DNA of 64,000 bases. Source: Pseudomonas sp. Q11 (GTDB lineage: Bacteria; Pseudomonadota; Gammaproteobacteria; Pseudomonadales; Pseudomonadaceae). The notes under the pieces are model-generated. The model was not told the origin of the DNA, ran no database searches, and saw only the letters and a list, made by a program, of their open reading frames with translations. A program made the position numbers and the translations under genes. This document shows, one piece after another, positions 44,497-53,349 of the stretch (positions within the stretch are counted from its first letter, which is position 1; every line of letters begins with the position of its first letter). Where the stretch lies: positions 1 through 64,000 of the forward strand of contig NZ_JAKNQY010000033.1 of NCBI RefSeq assembly GCF_024494355.1, in the 5' to 3' direction.

Positions 44497-45276
44497 TCAA
44501 AAGCGACCCAGTTGAGTTTGCGCCCATTCAATTGTGTAGTCAGCTATTTGCTCCCAACCGGGTTCGGCGATGAGCCAGTGGCTGTGCCCGGCAAAGCACT
44601 TGAACGAGGTACTGGCCGCCGAGCGATTGTATTGCCGATAGTTCGACGTCACCAGGCATGGCCGTATGCTGTGATCGTTCTCGGCGGCGATCAACAGCAG
44701 CGGTGCTCTGTGGTCATTGGCAAAGTCGACATGTGTGCCAATACCGAAAGCCGCTTCAAAGAAAATCCGCCCCGGCGCTGGCACGATATGGCTTGCATGT
44801 AACAGCGAAAGATCCTGGATCGCCAAAACCCGAGTAAGTTGGGCAAATTCTCGTAGCGGAAAATACATGACTCGCTTCCAACTGCCCCAAGCCATGCGCA
44901 TGGGGATCGCCTTGTAGAGGATGCTCAAGCGAGGCATTAACCCACGAGGGGGCATCGCTGTAATCGATATCCCGGCACAGCCAAGACCACGATCCAGAAG
45001 TATCTGTACGAGCAGGCCACCCAGCGAGTGACCAATCAGCAAAGGGGGCTGAGGCATGCGCCGGATCAGCGCGGCATAGTGCTCAATTATTTGTGTGATC
45101 CCAAGCCTCGGGAAGTCGGTATGTGGCGCCTCGCGCAGCCTCTCTGGCGGTCCCTCCGATAAGGGCCAGGGTGGTGCGATGCAGGTGTAGCCACATGCCC
45201 GATAGCGGCTGGAGAAATTATCCCAGGCGGCGGCAGACAGCCATTCGCCATGTATGAACAGTACGGTTATATTCAT
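44497..45276 (-). CDS. Alpha/beta hydrolase
   Basis: A 259-residue alpha/beta hydrolase with nucleophile Ser in GHSLGG, Asp in AAENDHS and His in GHSHW. The start at 45276 is chosen from a GGGA site. Located 20 nt before the kinase gene, so likely co-transcribed with the two-component system; it might process or supply the sensed molecule, which is inference. Confidence 0.85.
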   Translation of the reverse strand: MNITVLFIHGEWLSAAAWDNFSSRYRACGYTCIAPPWPLSEGPPERLREAPHTDFPRLGITQIIEHYAALIRRMPQPPLLIGHSLGGLLVQILLDRGLGCAGISITAMPPRGLMPRLSILYKAIPMRMAWGSWKRVMYFPLREFAQLTRVLAIQDLSLLHASHIVPAPGRIFFEAAFGIGTHVDFANDHRAPLLLIAAENDHSIRPCLVTSNYRQYNRSAASTSFKCFAGHSHWLIAEPGWEQIADYTIEWAQTQLGRF

Positions 45277-45373
45277 CCCTGATCCCATGAGCTTAGGTTG
45301 ATCACAAGCGCTCTGGGTGCCAAAGCATTGAATACCGAGGTCTCCGTGCGCTGGCATGTTGTGGTTAATGCGC

Positions 45374-46972
45374 TCAAGTGTGGGGCTTAGTGGGTGCCAG
45401 GTAGTGGTGAATGCGGATGGCGACTCCGCCAGCCTGGAACTGGCGAGCCGCAGCCTCGGTGCGTTGTTCGGCGCGGGTCACCCGACCGTGGTGGCGCAGA
45501 TGTTCAAGCCAGGACTCGTCAAAGAAAAACTCCAGCCAACGTTGCGGATGCCCACTGTCCTGGACCAGTCCCCAGGAAAAGGCACCATTGCGCATTCGCA
45601 TGCTGCGTACATCCTGCATGGCAAGGCGAAATAGTTCTGCCTGCGACGGGTCGACCTGATACTCAAGGGTGACCATTACTGGACCGCGTTCCTGATCCTG
45701 GTCATCGGCAAGGACCGGGGCAGGCCAGTGCAGGGACGGTGCCAGGTCTTCGGCTTCGGTCACCGGCAGGTGGAAGCGCAGGGTCAACAGGATGCCCGCT
45801 AGCAGGACCCCGCCAGCGATCAGCAGGGTTAGGCTGATCGACAGGTTACTGGCGACGAAGCCCCACAGCGCGCCGCCGGCCGCCATGCTGCCGAAGAACA
45901 CCAGGATGTATACCGACAGCGCCCGCGCCCGCACCCAGTTGGGTACGGAGGTCTGCGCCGCCATTTGCAGGCTCGACAACACGGCGATCCAGGCCGCGCC
46001 ACTGATCATCATCACCGGTATCAGCCAGTACAAGTTGCGCACCCCGGCCAGCGCGGCAAGCACCAAGGCGTAGAGCAGGCTGGAGCCGGCTACCAGGTGA
46101 TCGGGTTTCACCGCATCACGGATGCGCGGCAGTAAAGTAGCGCCGAGCACTGCACCGATGCCGACGCTGCCGAGCAGCAGGCCGAAATCGCTGGCGCTGC
46201 CGTTCAGCTCACCGCGCACGATCAGCGGCAGCAGCGACATGCCAGCACTGGCGCCGACGAAGAATGCCGCCGACCGCACCAGCACCGCTTGCAACGGCTG
46301 GGAGCTGCGGCTGTAGCGCCAGCCTGCGCGCATGGCCCCGAGCAGCCGTTCCGCCGGGAACAGCGCCGGTGTCTGTTCGCGTTTCCAGGTGTACAGCACC
46401 GCCATCACCGCGAAGAACGACACGGCGTTCAGCGCGAAGGTGGCCCAGGGGCCGCTCATGCTGACCAACACCCCAGCAATCGCCGGCCCGATGGCGCGGG
46501 CGACGTTGATGCCGAGGCTGGACAGGGCGATGGCCGAGCCGAGGTCGCGCTTGTCGACCAGTTCGGGCGTCAACGCTGACCATGCGGGCATCATCAATGC
46601 AGTCCCCACGCCCATGCCCAGGGTCAGAAGGAGCAGCAGCGAGACGGTCATCATGCCGCTTAGCGTGAGCAGCGCCAGGAACATCGCCACCGCGGCCATC
46701 CACACTTGCACCATAAGCAGGTAGCGACGCTTGTCGACGATGTCGGCCATGGCACCCGCTGGAAGAGCAAGAAAGAACATCGGCGCGGAGCCTGCAACCT
46801 GCACCAAGGCAACGTGCATGGGGCTGGCTGACAGCGTCGTCATCAACCAGCCGGCCCCTACCTCGTGCATCCAGGTGCCGATGTTGGAGGCGATGCTGGC
46901 CAGCCATAGCCAGCGGAAAGTGCTATGGCGCAGTGCGCTCCAGGGGGAGCGCTTTTCGATAGTCGTGTCCAT
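45374..46972 (-). CDS. MFS exporter (MFS_3 family) with C-terminal ABM-like domain
   Basis: A 532-residue transporter with about 12 membrane helices (to about 410) of the EntS/MFS_3 type, and a soluble C-terminal domain (about 430-520, VMVTLEYQVDPSQAELF) resembling antibiotic-biosynthesis-monooxygenase folds, as is normal in this family. It probably exports a small molecule. Its start abuts the stop of the amidohydrolase gene, so the two are coupled. Confidence 0.9.
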   Translation of the reverse strand: MDTTIEKRSPWSALRHSTFRWLWLASIASNIGTWMHEVGAGWLMTTLSASPMHVALVQVAGSAPMFFLALPAGAMADIVDKRRYLLMVQVWMAAVAMFLALLTLSGMMTVSLLLLLTLGMGVGTALMMPAWSALTPELVDKRDLGSAIALSSLGINVARAIGPAIAGVLVSMSGPWATFALNAVSFFAVMAVLYTWKREQTPALFPAERLLGAMRAGWRYSRSSQPLQAVLVRSAAFFVGASAGMSLLPLIVRGELNGSASDFGLLLGSVGIGAVLGATLLPRIRDAVKPDHLVAGSSLLYALVLAALAGVRNLYWLIPVMMISGAAWIAVLSSLQMAAQTSVPNWVRARALSVYILVFFGSMAAGGALWGFVASNLSISLTLLIAGGVLLAGILLTLRFHLPVTEAEDLAPSLHWPAPVLADDQDQERGPVMVTLEYQVDPSQAELFRLAMQDVRSMRMRNGAFSWGLVQDSGHPQRWLEFFFDESWLEHLRHHGRVTRAEQRTEAAARQFQAGGVAIRIHHYLAPTKPHT

Positions 46973-46974
46973 GG

Positions 46975-48954
46975 TCAGAAAGCGAAGCAGGAGCAGCCGA
47001 AGGCGCCCCAGAAGCCTTGGTAGTCACTGATAGGTACGGATGACCGGCGCACCCTGTCATGGCTGTGCGCATGCACCGCGCAAGGGCCTGAGCATTGATG
47101 CACCTGAGTCAACAGCGGTGAAGCGGGACGCCAGTGGCCGGGTATCTTGGCAACCGGTGACCAGTCCGGCATGACCGGAAGGCTGGGGGGCGACAGCTGG
47201 TCGAACTCCGCAGCACCATAGACCACTTTGCCGTCGACTATGGTCAGCACTGATTCGATCCACTTGATCGCCTCTTCCTCGACACTGAAGAAGTCCGCCG
47301 ACAGGGCCGTGAGATCGGCCAGTTGCCCGACCTTGATCTGGCCCTTCTTGCCTTGCTCTGACGAGAACCAGGCACTGCCATGGGTAAAGAGCTGCAGGGC
47401 GGTGTCACGTGAAAGACCGTTGGGGTAAAGCTCCAGCCCGCCAACGGTTCGGCCGCTGACCAGCCAATAAAGCGAGGTCCAGGGGTTGTAACTGGAGACG
47501 CGGGTTGCATCAGTCCCCGCACCAACGGGTACGCCCTCGGCCAGCATGCGTTGAATGGGCGGGGTCTGCTCGGCGGCCTTGCTGCCGTAACGGTCGACGA
47601 AATACTCGCCTTGGAAGGCCATGCGGTCCTGAATGGCAATGCCACCGCCAAGGGCGCGTACCCGCTCGATATTCTTCGGGCTAATGGTTTCAGCGTGATC
47701 GAAGAACCATGGCAGGCCATTGAACGGAATGTCGCGATTGACCCGCTCGAACACATCGAGCATCCGTGAAATGGATTCGTCGTAGGTCGCGTGCAGCCGG
47801 AACGGCCAGCGCTGCTCGACCAAGTGACGGACCACCGGTTCCAGGTCCTGCTCCATAGTCGGCGCAAGGTCTGGGCGAGGTTCAAGGAAGTCTTCGAAGT
47901 CAGCGGCAGAGAACACCAGCATTTCGCCGGCCCCGTTGTGCCGGAAGAAGTCATCGCCATCGCCAGGCTTGACCATGCTGCTCCAGTTCTTGAAGTCGGT
48001 CAGCTCTTCCTTGGGTTTCTGGGTGAACAGGTTGTAGGCGATGCGCACGCTCAACTGATTGTGCTTGGCCAGCTCGCGGACCACTTCATAGTCGTCCGGA
48101 TAGTTCTGGAAACCACCACCCGCATCGATGGCACTGGTTACGCCGAGGCGGTTGAGTTCGCGCATAAACTGGCGTGTCGAGTTGACCTGGTATTCCAGCG
48201 GCAGCGTTGGCCCCTTGGCCAGGGTCGAGTAGAGAATCATCGCATTGGGTTTAGCCACCAGCATGCCGGTGGGTTCACCATTGCTGTCGCGGACAATCTC
48301 TCCGCCCGGCGGGTTCGGCGTGTCGCGGGTATAGCCGACAACGCGCAGTGCCGCCCGATTGAGGAGGGCGCGGTCATAAAGGTGCAGGACGAATACCGGT
48401 GTATCTGGTGCGGCCTTGTTCAATTCGTCCAGGGTAGGCAGGCGACGCTCGGCAAACTGGAATTCATTCCAGCCCCCCACCACCCGCACCCATTGCGGAG
48501 CAGGTGTGCGATCGGCCTGATCCTTGAGCATCCGTAACGCATCGGCGAGAGATGGAACACCTTCCCAGCGCAGTTCCAGGTTGTAGTTCAGCCCCCCACG
48601 AATCAGGTGCAGGTGCGAGTCATTGAGACCTGGGATCACCGTGCGCTTTTGCAGATCTATAACCTGTGTCGTATCTGCCCGGACCGCCATGACCTCTACG
48701 TCGCTGCCCACGGCAATGAATTTTCCGTCCTTGATGGCCACAGCTGTCGCTTGCGGCTTTTCACGATCCACGGTGTGCAGACGGCCGTTGTAAAGGATCA
48801 AATCGGCTTTCATGGAACCTCCCGGAGAGTTGGCGAAAGAGGTGCCGGCGGAGCCGGCAAAAGGCAGGGCAGACCAGAGTGCTCCCGCGGCCCCGAGCAC
48901 TGAGCTGGTAGCGAGAAACTGGCGACGGCTTTTGTCTGACGGATCTTCACTCAT
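46975..48954 (-). CDS. Tat-exported amidohydrolase (YtcJ/AepA type)
   Basis: A 659-residue protein with a twin-arginine signal (SRRQFLATSS, residues 9-18), then an amidohydrolase family 3 barrel (metal motif LNDSHLHLIRGG near 115). GAGGA sits 6 nt before the ATG at 48954; the longer frame to 49116 runs into the upstream gene. The C-terminus is rich in Cys and His (CSGPCAVHAHSH and GCSCFAF). Substrate unknown. It follows the ABM-domain gene. Confidence 0.9.
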   Translation of the reverse strand: MSEDPSDKSRRQFLATSSVLGAAGALWSALPFAGSAGTSFANSPGGSMKADLILYNGRLHTVDREKPQATAVAIKDGKFIAVGSDVEVMAVRADTTQVIDLQKRTVIPGLNDSHLHLIRGGLNYNLELRWEGVPSLADALRMLKDQADRTPAPQWVRVVGGWNEFQFAERRLPTLDELNKAAPDTPVFVLHLYDRALLNRAALRVVGYTRDTPNPPGGEIVRDSNGEPTGMLVAKPNAMILYSTLAKGPTLPLEYQVNSTRQFMRELNRLGVTSAIDAGGGFQNYPDDYEVVRELAKHNQLSVRIAYNLFTQKPKEELTDFKNWSSMVKPGDGDDFFRHNGAGEMLVFSAADFEDFLEPRPDLAPTMEQDLEPVVRHLVEQRWPFRLHATYDESISRMLDVFERVNRDIPFNGLPWFFDHAETISPKNIERVRALGGGIAIQDRMAFQGEYFVDRYGSKAAEQTPPIQRMLAEGVPVGAGTDATRVSSYNPWTSLYWLVSGRTVGGLELYPNGLSRDTALQLFTHGSAWFSSEQGKKGQIKVGQLADLTALSADFFSVEEEAIKWIESVLTIVDGKVVYGAAEFDQLSPPSLPVMPDWSPVAKIPGHWRPASPLLTQVHQCSGPCAVHAHSHDRVRRSSVPISDYQGFWGAFGCSCFAF

Positions 48955-48956
48955 GA

Positions 48957-49532
48957 TCATTCCTCGCGGCGTTGTGGGTTGAGCCAGGCCGCTAACCAAC
49001 GGGTCATCATTGGCATGAACAAATAAACCACCAGCAGCACGATACTCAGCGTGACCAGCACCGCACTGACGGGATGACTGCCTAGCCAGGTAATGCGTGT
49101 GAAGAGGGGCTGCCACAGTTGGGGCACTATCAAACTGAGCGGCATAATGACCAGGAAGGTCACACAGGCCTGCTTCCAGCGTGGCGGGGGCTGATGTTCT
49201 GAGGCAGGTACGAACCAGAACTCACGGGCGCTCGACACTTCGATCTGATCGCCGTCGGTGAGCAAAGGCTTTACCTGGACAATCAACGCCTGGCGATCAC
49301 TCGAATCCAGCCAGCTCTGCAAGTGCAGCGTGCAGGAAAAGTGCAACACGCAGGTGAACAGCGGCAGTCCGTCGCTGTGGCTGCGGACGACATCAATACC
49401 CATATGCCCGACATAACGGCTTGCCGTATCGATGGTGCGCCGCAGCCATGCTTCGTATTGCTGCTCATGTCCGGCCTTAACCCTGTGCCTGACAACTAGC
49501 GTGGCCGCCTCATTGACGGTATCTGCGTCCAT
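48957..49532 (-). CDS. ABM-domain protein with C-terminal membrane helices
   Basis: A 191-residue protein: an antibiotic-biosynthesis-monooxygenase-like domain (about 10-110, LVVRHRVKAGHEQQYEAWLRR) and two membrane helices near 130-180. AGGAG is 6 nt before the ATG at 49532. First gene of a coupled trio with the amidohydrolase and the exporter. Confidence 0.85.
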   Translation of the reverse strand: MDADTVNEAATLVVRHRVKAGHEQQYEAWLRRTIDTASRYVGHMGIDVVRSHSDGLPLFTCVLHFSCTLHLQSWLDSSDRQALIVQVKPLLTDGDQIEVSSAREFWFVPASEHQPPPRWKQACVTFLVIMPLSLIVPQLWQPLFTRITWLGSHPVSAVLVTLSIVLLVVYLFMPMMTRWLAAWLNPQRREE

Positions 49533-49891
49533 GATGGACTCCTGTAGTGGATGAGCGCCTTGTGGCACTTCGTATGAAGGGGCTCACATCCCGAAGGTTT
49601 ATTGCAGGTGGTCTTTTTTGAGCGCGGTGCCTGCCGGGAGCATGGCTGCGCGTACGGCAGGCGCCTGGTTGACCACGTTACGGGGTTATGTTGGCGCAGG
49701 ACTCGGAGCGCAAATTGTATGAATGTGTGGTTTTGGGACGGCACTGCTGCTGTGTGAGCCAGGCAGGGTTTAGCAGGGGGGCTAATGGCAGTACTCCGCA
49801 GAGCAAAAAACGGCGTATACCCATGGTGTACCCGCTACCGGAGTCCATTGATTTGCAGTCGGGTCGACCTGCTGGATCGACCCGGCAGCGG
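49533..49891. other. Intergenic region without a recognisable gene
   Basis: 360 bases between the YcaC-like gene and the ABM-domain gene. It should contain the promoter of the ABM-amidohydrolase-exporter trio, but I see no clear promoter boxes or operator. No credible gene. Confidence 0.5.
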
Positions 49892-50578
49892 TCAGATATT
49901 CGCCGCGACAGGCTCCAGCGTCGGTCCGTGCGTTACGCGCTCTGGCGCCTTGTGCACCATGGTGTAGGCGTAGTCGACGCCCATTCCATATGCGCCAGAA
50001 TGCTCTTTGACCAATGTCATGACCGCGTCGTAGGTGTCGCGGTTCTTCCAGTCACGCTGCCACTCCAGCAGCACTTGCTGCCAGGTAACCGGGACAACGC
50101 CAGCCTGAATCATGCGTTGCATGGAGTAATCATGCGCAGCTTGGCTGGTGCCACCCGAGGCGTCGGCCACCATATAAATTTCATAGCCGGCATCATGCAT
50201 CGCTGACAGCGCGAAGGTTGTATTGCAGACTTCGGTCCACAAGCCAGAGACGATCACTTTGTTACGGCCATTTTTTTTCAGCGCATCGCGTACTTTCTGG
50301 TCGTCCCAGGAGTTCATCGAGGTACGCTCAAGGATCGGTGCTTCAGGGAAAACAGCCAGCAATTCCGGATAGGTATGGCCCGAAAAGCTTTCTGTTTCGA
50401 CCGTGGTGATGATGGTTGGAATCGAGAAAATCTTCGCGGCCTTGGCCAGGCCCACGGTGTTGTTCTTCAAGGTCTGCCGATCAATGCTTTGTACCCCAAA
50501 TGCCATTTGCGGCTGTTGATCGATGAAAATCACTTGGCAATTGCTGGGTGTCAGCACTTCGAGTTTTGGATTGGTCAT
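49892..50578 (-). CDS. Isochorismatase-fold hydrolase (YcaC-like)
   Basis: A 228-residue cysteine hydrolase with catalytic Asp in FIDQQPQMAFG, and nucleophile Cys in WTEVCNTTFALSAM. Closest by eye to YcaC, whose substrate is not established. The start at 50578 is chosen for the normal N-terminus. It is not coupled to its neighbours but belongs to the same minus-strand block. Confidence 0.87.
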   Translation of the reverse strand: MTNPKLEVLTPSNCQVIFIDQQPQMAFGVQSIDRQTLKNNTVGLAKAAKIFSIPTIITTVETESFSGHTYPELLAVFPEAPILERTSMNSWDDQKVRDALKKNGRNKVIVSGLWTEVCNTTFALSAMHDAGYEIYMVADASGGTSQAAHDYSMQRMIQAGVVPVTWQQVLLEWQRDWKNRDTYDAVMTLVKEHSGAYGMGVDYAYTMVHKAPERVTHGPTLEPVAANI

Positions 50579-50831
50579 TTCGATCACCTGATGTTGTTCG
50601 CGCGTGAATGCTGATGATCGCCATGGCTTAAGCACAGGGCTGCAACCATGGCGACGTCTTAGAGAGAGGCCAGTTTTGAGTAGGCCCTCAGTCCCTCAAT
50701 CCTTCTGAAAGGCATCACTACTATCTCCAGAGTGGCCGCCTGAAAATTGGACAGGTATACGGTTCTGGAACATTTATGCGGTCAATGGATTGCTTGAGGC
50801 TGGGAGGGTCAGCATTCACGTGCGTCGGCGA
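50579..50831. other. Intergenic region, possible insertion-sequence scar
   Basis: No gene. The stretch near 50730-50750 (GTGGCCGCCTGAAAATTGGA) resembles the end of some IS21-type elements from memory, but no transposase or matching opposite end is seen. Confidence 0.3.
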
Positions 50832-51536
50832 CTATTGATCTATGCCCGCCAACCATTGGTCCAGCAAGATGGCCCCGGCTTTCTCGAGATCGTTTGCATA
50901 GCGCTTTGCATCGCGGCGCAAGGCAACGGGGTCGATACCTGACGTGGCCAGCTCACTTGCATGCCCCAGTAACCAATGCTCGAATCGTGCGCCACTGACT
51001 TCGGGATGGAACTGCAGACCGAGTACGTTTGGCCCGCGGGAGAAGGCCTGACTGCGACAGAGCGGGGTGGACGCAAGCAGGCTACAGCCTTCCGGCAGGT
51101 CGAAGGTGTCGCCATGCCAGTGCAGAACGGGCACATTGCGCAGCGCGGCGAGGGGCTGACGTTCAAGGGCGGGCGTCAGGTCAAGGGCCGCCCAGCCGAT
51201 CTCCTTGGCCGGCCCAGGATAGACGCGCGCACCGAGAGCGGCCGCCATCAACTGCGCGCCGAGGCAAATACCGAGCGTCGGTCGGTCGGCCGCCAGGCGT
51301 GCTCGCAATAGCTCTAGCTCGTTGGTGAGGAGCGGATAACTGGCGTGATCGTAGACGCCAATCGGGCCGCCAAGGACCACCAGAAGGTCTGCATCAAGCG
51401 GGTCGAGCAGCCCGAGATCGCGCTCTGCCGCTTCGACGTACTCGATGGCGTAGCCGGCTTTGCGCAGGGGCGCCTCAAAGCTGCCAAGATCTTCGAAACC
51501 GACGTGGCGGATGGCTTGCAAGGTGCGCAGGGTCAT
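50832..51536 (-). CDS. Class I glutamine amidotransferase-like protein
   Basis: A 234-residue protein with nucleophile Cys in LGICLGAQLMAAALG and His-Glu in LQFHPE. It is of the GuaA-like stand-alone type that often acts on gamma-glutamyl compounds. It overlaps the homoserine dehydrogenase gene by ATGA (51533-51536), so a linked role is likely. Substrate unknown. Confidence 0.87.
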   Translation of the reverse strand: MTLRTLQAIRHVGFEDLGSFEAPLRKAGYAIEYVEAAERDLGLLDPLDADLLVVLGGPIGVYDHASYPLLTNELELLRARLAADRPTLGICLGAQLMAAALGARVYPGPAKEIGWAALDLTPALERQPLAALRNVPVLHWHGDTFDLPEGCSLLASTPLCRSQAFSRGPNVLGLQFHPEVSGARFEHWLLGHASELATSGIDPVALRRDAKRYANDLEKAGAILLDQWLAGIDQ

Positions 51537-52561
51537 GATGAGCATTCCGAAACAGAGGAGGACCGCGCGGCCCTGGCCATGAGAATGTGTTCGAGGTCCT
51601 TCAGGGCGGCCGCTGCGGTGGCGATCGGCTCCACACCGCAGCCGATCGCCAGCGTCTCGCCCATTGCGTCGCTGCTGATACGGATCGCCTTGTTCTTTCC
51701 GCTCACGTGGGCGAACGGGTCGGACAGTGGATAGGTCTTGATACCGACGCTGGCGCGGATCGCACCGTCTGCGCGGGTGAGGCTGCCGATCAGTTTGGGA
51801 ACAAGACCCTTCTCGCGCCAGGCCTCGATGCGCTCTGCCGTGACCGACTGAATACCGTCGACCACCAGGTCATCCATCGTCAGGTCGGCACCCAGACCGA
51901 AGTTGGCGAGCAGCAGGAGCTTGCAGGCGGTATCCCAGCCTTGCGTGTCGTTGCGCGGGTCAGCTTCGGCGAAGCCGCCCGCCTGCGCTTCACGCAATGC
52001 CGCATCGAAGCCGAGGCCCTGCGTGCTCATGGCGTCAAGCAGGTAGTTGGTGGTGGCGTTGAGGATGCCCTCGATGGCGAGCACCTTGCAGCCGGCCAGG
52101 CTGTGGTCGAGCAGGTCGAGTGTCGGCAGGGCGGCCGCCGCCGCACCACTGAGTTTGAGCATCGCCCCCGAGGCCTGCGCGAGTTCGCGCAATTGTCGCC
52201 CGCTGTGGACCAGGGCGCCCTTCGATATCACGATGCAGTCCTGGCCGGCCGCCAGCGCCGTACGAAGGTAGGCAAGACCCGGCTCGCCGCTGCGAAAATC
52301 GCTCGGCCCAGCCTCGATAAGAACGTCTGCGCCGCTCGCCATCACGAAATCCGGCCCTGACAGACCCGCCTGCAGGGCATCCAACTGGTTCGCTTGCAGA
52401 CCGTTCGCGTCAGCCAGGCCTGCACGTGATCCGCACACCGCGACCAGGCGAACGTCCACGCCGTAAACCTCGCGATAGCGCTCGCGTCGGGACAGCAGCA
52501 GGTCGGCTGTGGCACGTCCGACGCCGCCGAATCCGGCGATTGCAACTTTGAGCGTTTGCAT
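51533..52561 (-). CDS. Homoserine dehydrogenase (short form, no ACT domain)
   Basis: A 342-residue NAD(P) enzyme: Rossmann motif AGFGGVGRA (residues 8-16), SKGALVH, GILNATTNYLLDAM and the catalytic-region motif EADPRNDTQGWDTACKL. It lacks the C-terminal ACT regulatory domain of the main Pseudomonas Hom. AAGGAG precedes the ATG at 52561. Probably a second, accessory enzyme acting on homoserine or an analogue; coupled to an amidotransferase. Confidence 0.9.
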   Translation of the reverse strand: MQTLKVAIAGFGGVGRATADLLLSRRERYREVYGVDVRLVAVCGSRAGLADANGLQANQLDALQAGLSGPDFVMASGADVLIEAGPSDFRSGEPGLAYLRTALAAGQDCIVISKGALVHSGRQLRELAQASGAMLKLSGAAAAALPTLDLLDHSLAGCKVLAIEGILNATTNYLLDAMSTQGLGFDAALREAQAGGFAEADPRNDTQGWDTACKLLLLANFGLGADLTMDDLVVDGIQSVTAERIEAWREKGLVPKLIGSLTRADGAIRASVGIKTYPLSDPFAHVSGKNKAIRISSDAMGETLAIGCGVEPIATAAAALKDLEHILMARAARSSSVSECSS

Positions 52562-52613
52562 GAGTTCGCTCCTTTCGCCTCTACTTGGCAAACAGATTGA
52601 GGATTCATAAAAA

Positions 52614-52642
52614 ACTATATGTTTTGATCACGAGCAAAACAA
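52614..52642 (-). promoter_or_regulatory. Candidate promoter of the homoserine dehydrogenase gene
   Basis: On the minus strand, TTGTTT (52637-52642) and TATAGT (52614-52619) are separated by 17 nt, and the region is AT-rich. Confidence 0.45.
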
Positions 52643-52731
52643 AAAATTATCAATCCTCATGATCACTGAACTTCGTACCCTGATCGCAGGCTAGTGGTCA
52701 GAAATCGAAGGGGCGAATCCCGGTTTTTTAC

Positions 52732-53349
52732 TCAACGCTTTTGCAACGCCTCCAACCGTGCCGGCAAATCCTCCTTGGGAAAGCGCTCATACAACGCCAG
52801 CAACTTCTCATCAGCCGCCTTGCTCTCACCCGCCTCGCGCAAGCGCAGGATTTCCAGCAGCTCCTGCTCCAGCGACGGCAGTGCAACGGGCGCGCTTTTA
52901 CTCATTCTCGCCGCGGGTCTATCCGCAAAGGCCTGGTCAGTGTTTGCCTGGGCTCGGGCCCTTTCGCCCTGGGGCGCCATCCGGGCTGTCGGCGCGGGAG
53001 CAGGCATGGCGGGCGGCGGTGCAGCGGCGACGGCGGACTCCTGCCGATTGGCGGAAAACTCCATCGAGGCGGGTGAGGACAGCTCGTCGTGGGGCACTGG
53101 CGAACGCACCACCAGGCCGATCATCAGCGCCACACCGGCAACCGTGGCAAATGCCACCTGCCAGCGCGGCCGTTGGCAGGCCTGCAGCCAGCGCTTCCAC
53201 AGACTGAGCGCAGGCGTCGGGGCTTCACGACGGGCGGCGGCCAGAATGAAGGCGTCCAGGGACGCGGGCGGCTCGCCGCTGGCGTGCTGGCGAAAATGCT
53301 CGATGAGCCTTTCGTCGTCGGAATCCGGGGTCTGTTTGGAATCAATCAT
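52732..53349 (-). CDS. Anti-sigma factor
   Basis: A 205-residue protein: acidic helical N-terminus (DDERLIEHFRQHASGE), a single membrane helix near 80-96, then a Pro/Ala-rich periplasmic part and a C-terminal helix. It overlaps the ECF sigma gene by ATGA, which is the usual arrangement for a sigma factor and its membrane-bound inhibitor. Confidence 0.82.
   Translation of the reverse strand: MIDSKQTPDSDDERLIEHFRQHASGEPPASLDAFILAAARREAPTPALSLWKRWLQACQRPRWQVAFATVAGVALMIGLVVRSPVPHDELSSPASMEFSANRQESAVAAAPPPAMPAPAPTARMAPQGERARAQANTDQAFADRPAARMSKSAPVALPSLEQELLEILRLREAGESKAADEKLLALYERFPKEDLPARLEALQKR

Noticed and set aside
50725..50760. Insertion-sequence end
   Set aside because: Only a loose resemblance to one end of an IS21-type element; no second end, target duplication or transposase.
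52700..52725. Second attachment site matching the tRNA-Arg 3' end
   Set aside because: Only CGAATCCCG (9 bases) is shared with the tRNA, which is too short to claim a direct repeat.
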